In this document: positions 13,496-15,273 of the stretch, piece after piece
Numbering within the stretch: the stretch's first letter is position 1
Layout of the letters: every line of letters starts with the position of its first letter
DNA from: JAIEPW01 sp964406035
Lineage (GTDB): Bacteria > Acidobacteriota > Terriglobia > Bryobacterales > Bryobacteraceae
DNA: 15,273 nt
Direction of reading: 5' to 3'
NCBI GenBank assembly: GCA_964406035.1
Contig: CAYOQB010000125.1
Location: 1 to 15,273, forward strand
Notes under the pieces: model-generated
What the model saw: only the letters and a program-made list of their open reading frames with translations
The model's database searches: none
What the model was told of the DNA's origin: nothing
Program-made: the position numbers and the translations under genes

Positions 13496-13970
13496 CGACT
13501 TCCTCCTTTTCTCCTTCAGACGGCCCCCGCGGGTAAGCGGCTTTTTCAGCAAGCCCAAGAACAATCGCAACCAACGAGAATGCGGAAACGATGATCGAGG
13601 TGGCAATCATCAGCTTATCGTTCGTCACCGGGGAAACCTCCCAGATCGCCATGGGCGAATTGAAGAGACGCCGGCCCTCACGGGAACTCACCAGGAACGA
13701 GTACCCAGCAATTTGACCCAGCCATAGCGCACCGAGTACCTCCAGGAACCTGTAACCCCACCCGGTCGTACGATTCAGTGGTCTGGCAAACATTACGAAG
13801 AGGAGGAAGCACGCCACTGCTACGAATCCCGCAACTCTGCGTATCTTCTCTGTTTCCGCAAGTGACAAGGGGGCCGCGAACAGGCCCGCCTCCAGGAGGG
13901 CAACCACCCCTCCGATCGCGACCAGGAGCCCATTCGTCACGCGGCTGTTCGCAAAGGCCACTATCTGCAT
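13476..13970 (-). CDS. Small four-helix integral membrane protein, function unknown
   Basis: A 164-residue protein I do not recognise. Hydrophobic segments at about 13-33, 45-63, 76-95 and 120-141 predict four transmembrane helices, with a charged cytoplasmic-type tail at 142-164 (GPSEGEKEEVDGSRGA). A loop of about 24 residues with SREGRRLFNSPMAIWEVSPV separates helices 3 and 4. The ATG at 13970 has no clear Shine-Dalgarno. The last 20 bases overlap the start of the acidic gene downstream, whose AGGAGG ribosome site is inside this gene, indicating translational coupling. It diverges from ku across 175 bp. The pairing of a membrane protein with a small soluble protein is the only functional hint. 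Confidence 0.75.
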   Translation of the reverse strand: MQIVAFANSRVTNGLLVAIGGVVALLEAGLFAAPLSLAETEKIRRVAGFVAVACFLLFVMFARPLNRTTGWGYRFLEVLGALWLGQIAGYSFLVSSREGRRLFNSPMAIWEVSPVTNDKLMIATSIIVSAFSLVAIVLGLAEKAAYPRGPSEGEKEEVDGSRGA

Positions 13971-14145
13971 AGCGTACTGAAATGCACGAGTATCCGCAGT
14001 GAATACGGCGAAGCGCCCGGCATCCCTGCTCGGAGGATGGCGGTTCCATTCCTGAAAAAGGGTTGGCTAACCAGCGAATTTGGATCGGTGCCATTCCCCT
14101 GCGCCCCACCGGAAACCTCACTTCCCCTCAAACCCTCCTACCCTC

Positions 14146-14886
14146 ATGCCGACCTCCGTCTGGACCGGGCAACTCACCTTCGGACTCGTCACCTTCCCCG
14201 TCCGGCTCATTCGAGCCGCGCGCAAAGAACGAATCCCGCTGAAACTCGTCCGGCGCGTCCCCCAACCTCCCGAACCTGACGAGGCCCCCACAAATCTCCG
14301 CATCGTCAGAAAGCCCGACCCCGCGCCCGCCGTCGAGCCCGTCCGCCGCAGCTACACCATCCCCGAAAGCGATGCCCCGCTGCCGCCCCAGGAAGTCGAA
14401 CACGCCTTCCAGACAGCTCCCGATACGTTCGCCCTCTTGCCTTCCGCGAAAATGCGGGCGCTGCGCGCGCCCACCTCCGTCGAAGCCCAGATCGTTCGCT
14501 CCGTTTCGATGAACCAAATCGACCCCGTCTTCCTGGAAACGTCCTACTACGTGATCCCCGGTCCCGCGGCCGAGCGCCCATACGCCCTTTTCTTCCGCGC
14601 CCTGCAGGACACCCAACTCGCGGCGCTGGCCGAAATCGCGATGCATGGCCGCGAGCACATACTCGTCATCCGCGCCGGCCGCCAGCGATTGCAGGCCCTG
14701 ATCGACGCCAGTGAGCCCGCCACCGCTTCCACCGCGGCCCCCAAAGCTGCTCCCGCCCGTGCCGGCGACTTGCTGGAAACCCTTCGCCGCAGCATCGAGA
14801 TGGCCGGCAAGCCGGCTGCACGCAAGCCCGCACTCCCCGATCCGGGCTCCGCCAAGCCCCGGCGAAAAGGCAGGAAATCCTCATGA
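14146..14886 (+). CDS. ku: Bacterial Ku, non-homologous end-joining protein (short, divergent)
   Basis: Bacterial Ku forms a homodimeric ring that binds double-strand break ends and recruits the ligase LigD. The 246-residue product opens with the Ku signature SVWTGQLTFGLVTFPVRLIRAA (4-25) and has the later core NQIDPVFLETSYYVIPG (123-139), YALFFRALQDTQLAALAEIAMHGREH (146-171) and LVIRAG, ending in a Lys/Arg-rich tail (KPRRKGRKSS) typical of the DNA-binding C-terminus. It is shorter than most family members (about 260-300). The middle is unusual: residues 36-70 are Pro-rich and lack the Cys-containing R-Y-x-R-x-C region and KGYE motif that many bacterial Ku proteins carry. I choose ATG 14146 since the signature begins right after it. 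Its stop overlaps the next gene as ATGA. No ligD is visible in the window. Confidence 0.88.
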   Translation: MPTSVWTGQLTFGLVTFPVRLIRAARKERIPLKLVRRVPQPPEPDEAPTNLRIVRKPDPAPAVEPVRRSYTIPESDAPLPPQEVEHAFQTAPDTFALLPSAKMRALRAPTSVEAQIVRSVSMNQIDPVFLETSYYVIPGPAAERPYALFFRALQDTQLAALAEIAMHGREHILVIRAGRQRLQALIDASEPATASTAAPKAAPARAGDLLETLRRSIEMAGKPAARKPALPDPGSAKPRRKGRKSS

Positions 14887-15273
14887 AAGCGCATCAGCAG
14901 CTCCCCCTGGGATTCGCGCTTCTGCCCGAGGGCTTCCGCTATCACGAGGAAGTGATTTCACCGGAGCGCGAGCGGGAGTTGATCGACCAAATCAGCGGAC
15001 TGCCTTTCCGCCAGTTCCAGTTCCGCGGCTACACCGGCCTGCGGCAAACCGTTTCCTTCGGATGGCGGTACGATTTCGACGATTTCCGGTTGTCGCCCGC
15101 CCCTCCCATCCCGGATTTCCTGCTGCAGCTCTGGGAGCAGGTGCGAAGCACGGCAGAGTTTCCAATGGACGACATCCAGCAGGCCCTGGTGACTTCCTAT
15201 GCACCCGGCACGCCCATTGGCTGGCATCGCGACCGGCCGGTATTCGGCCAGGTGGCCGGCCTCTCGCTCGGCT
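14883..15273 (+). CDS. AlkB-like 2-oxoglutarate/Fe(II) dioxygenase (C-terminus off the right edge)
   Basis: AlkB-type enzymes repair methylated bases by oxidative demethylation using iron and 2-oxoglutarate. The visible 130 residues start MKAHQQLPLGFALLPEGFRYHEEVISPERERELIDQI, the typical lead into an AlkB fold, then FRQFQFRGYTGLRQTVSFGWRYDF (about 43-66) and the iron-binding H-x-D motif in YAPGTPIGWHRDRPVFGQVAGLSLG (H115, D117), which is the AlkB-family pattern. The second iron His and the 2-oxoglutarate Arg lie beyond the window. ATG 14883 overlaps the ku stop as ATGA, so the two are co-translated. The family call is good; whether the substrate is DNA, RNA or protein is not determined here. 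Confidence 0.85.
   Translation, partial: MKAHQQLPLGFALLPEGFRYHEEVISPERERELIDQISGLPFRQFQFRGYTGLRQTVSFGWRYDFDDFRLSPAPPIPDFLLQLWEQVRSTAEFPMDDIQQALVTSYAPGTPIGWHRDRPVFGQVAGLSLG

Overview
The window is high-GC chromosomal DNA, densely packed with genes on both strands. The gene content suggests an acidobacterium of the Bryobacterales/Solibacterales type: bshC, a bacterial frataxin, a membrane-anchored YfbK-like VWA protein, a histidine-rich TPR protein, and REP-like GC-rich repeats between genes. This placement is inferred from content only; there is no rRNA or tRNA to confirm it. I see no phage genes, CRISPR array, intact transposase or RNA gene.

Layout. 1-1508 (-): bshC, last enzyme of bacillithiol synthesis, running off the left edge. 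1619-4091 (+): a tight operon of cyaY (frataxin), hemW (radical-SAM heme chaperone) and ltaE (low-specificity threonine aldolase). 4092-4472: non-coding, with a long imperfect hairpin element, flanking direct repeats and a clear intrinsic terminator for the gene to its right. 4473-6107 (-): exported TPR protein. 6180-6635 (+): SRPBCC protein whose 3' end overlaps that of dnaB. 6626-7996 (-): dnaB, with a structured leader and DnaA-box-like motifs at its promoter. 8186-9759 (-): hipB-hipA type toxin-antitoxin pair with its own promoter and a candidate operator. 9804-11072 (-): TetA-like MFS exporter. 11073-11458: non-coding, with a second REP-like inverted repeat. 11459-13084 (-): VWA protein. 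13160-13970 (-): small four-helix membrane protein overlapping a small acidic protein. 14146-15273 (+): ku followed by an AlkB-like dioxygenase that runs off the right edge.

How the genes fit together. bshC, cyaY and hemW all touch low-molecular-weight thiol, iron or heme handling, so the left end reads as a small redox/iron cluster. ku and the AlkB-like gene are translationally coupled and form a DNA-repair unit. hipBA lies immediately upstream of dnaB on the same strand, but dnaB appears to have its own promoter. The remaining genes look like independent units.

Nothing here is clearly a new multi-gene system. The best leads are the dnaB leader with its DnaA-like boxes, the two inverted-repeat elements, the divergent short Ku coupled to an AlkB-like protein, the TetA-like exporter lacking a key intramembrane Asp, and the small membrane/acidic protein pair.
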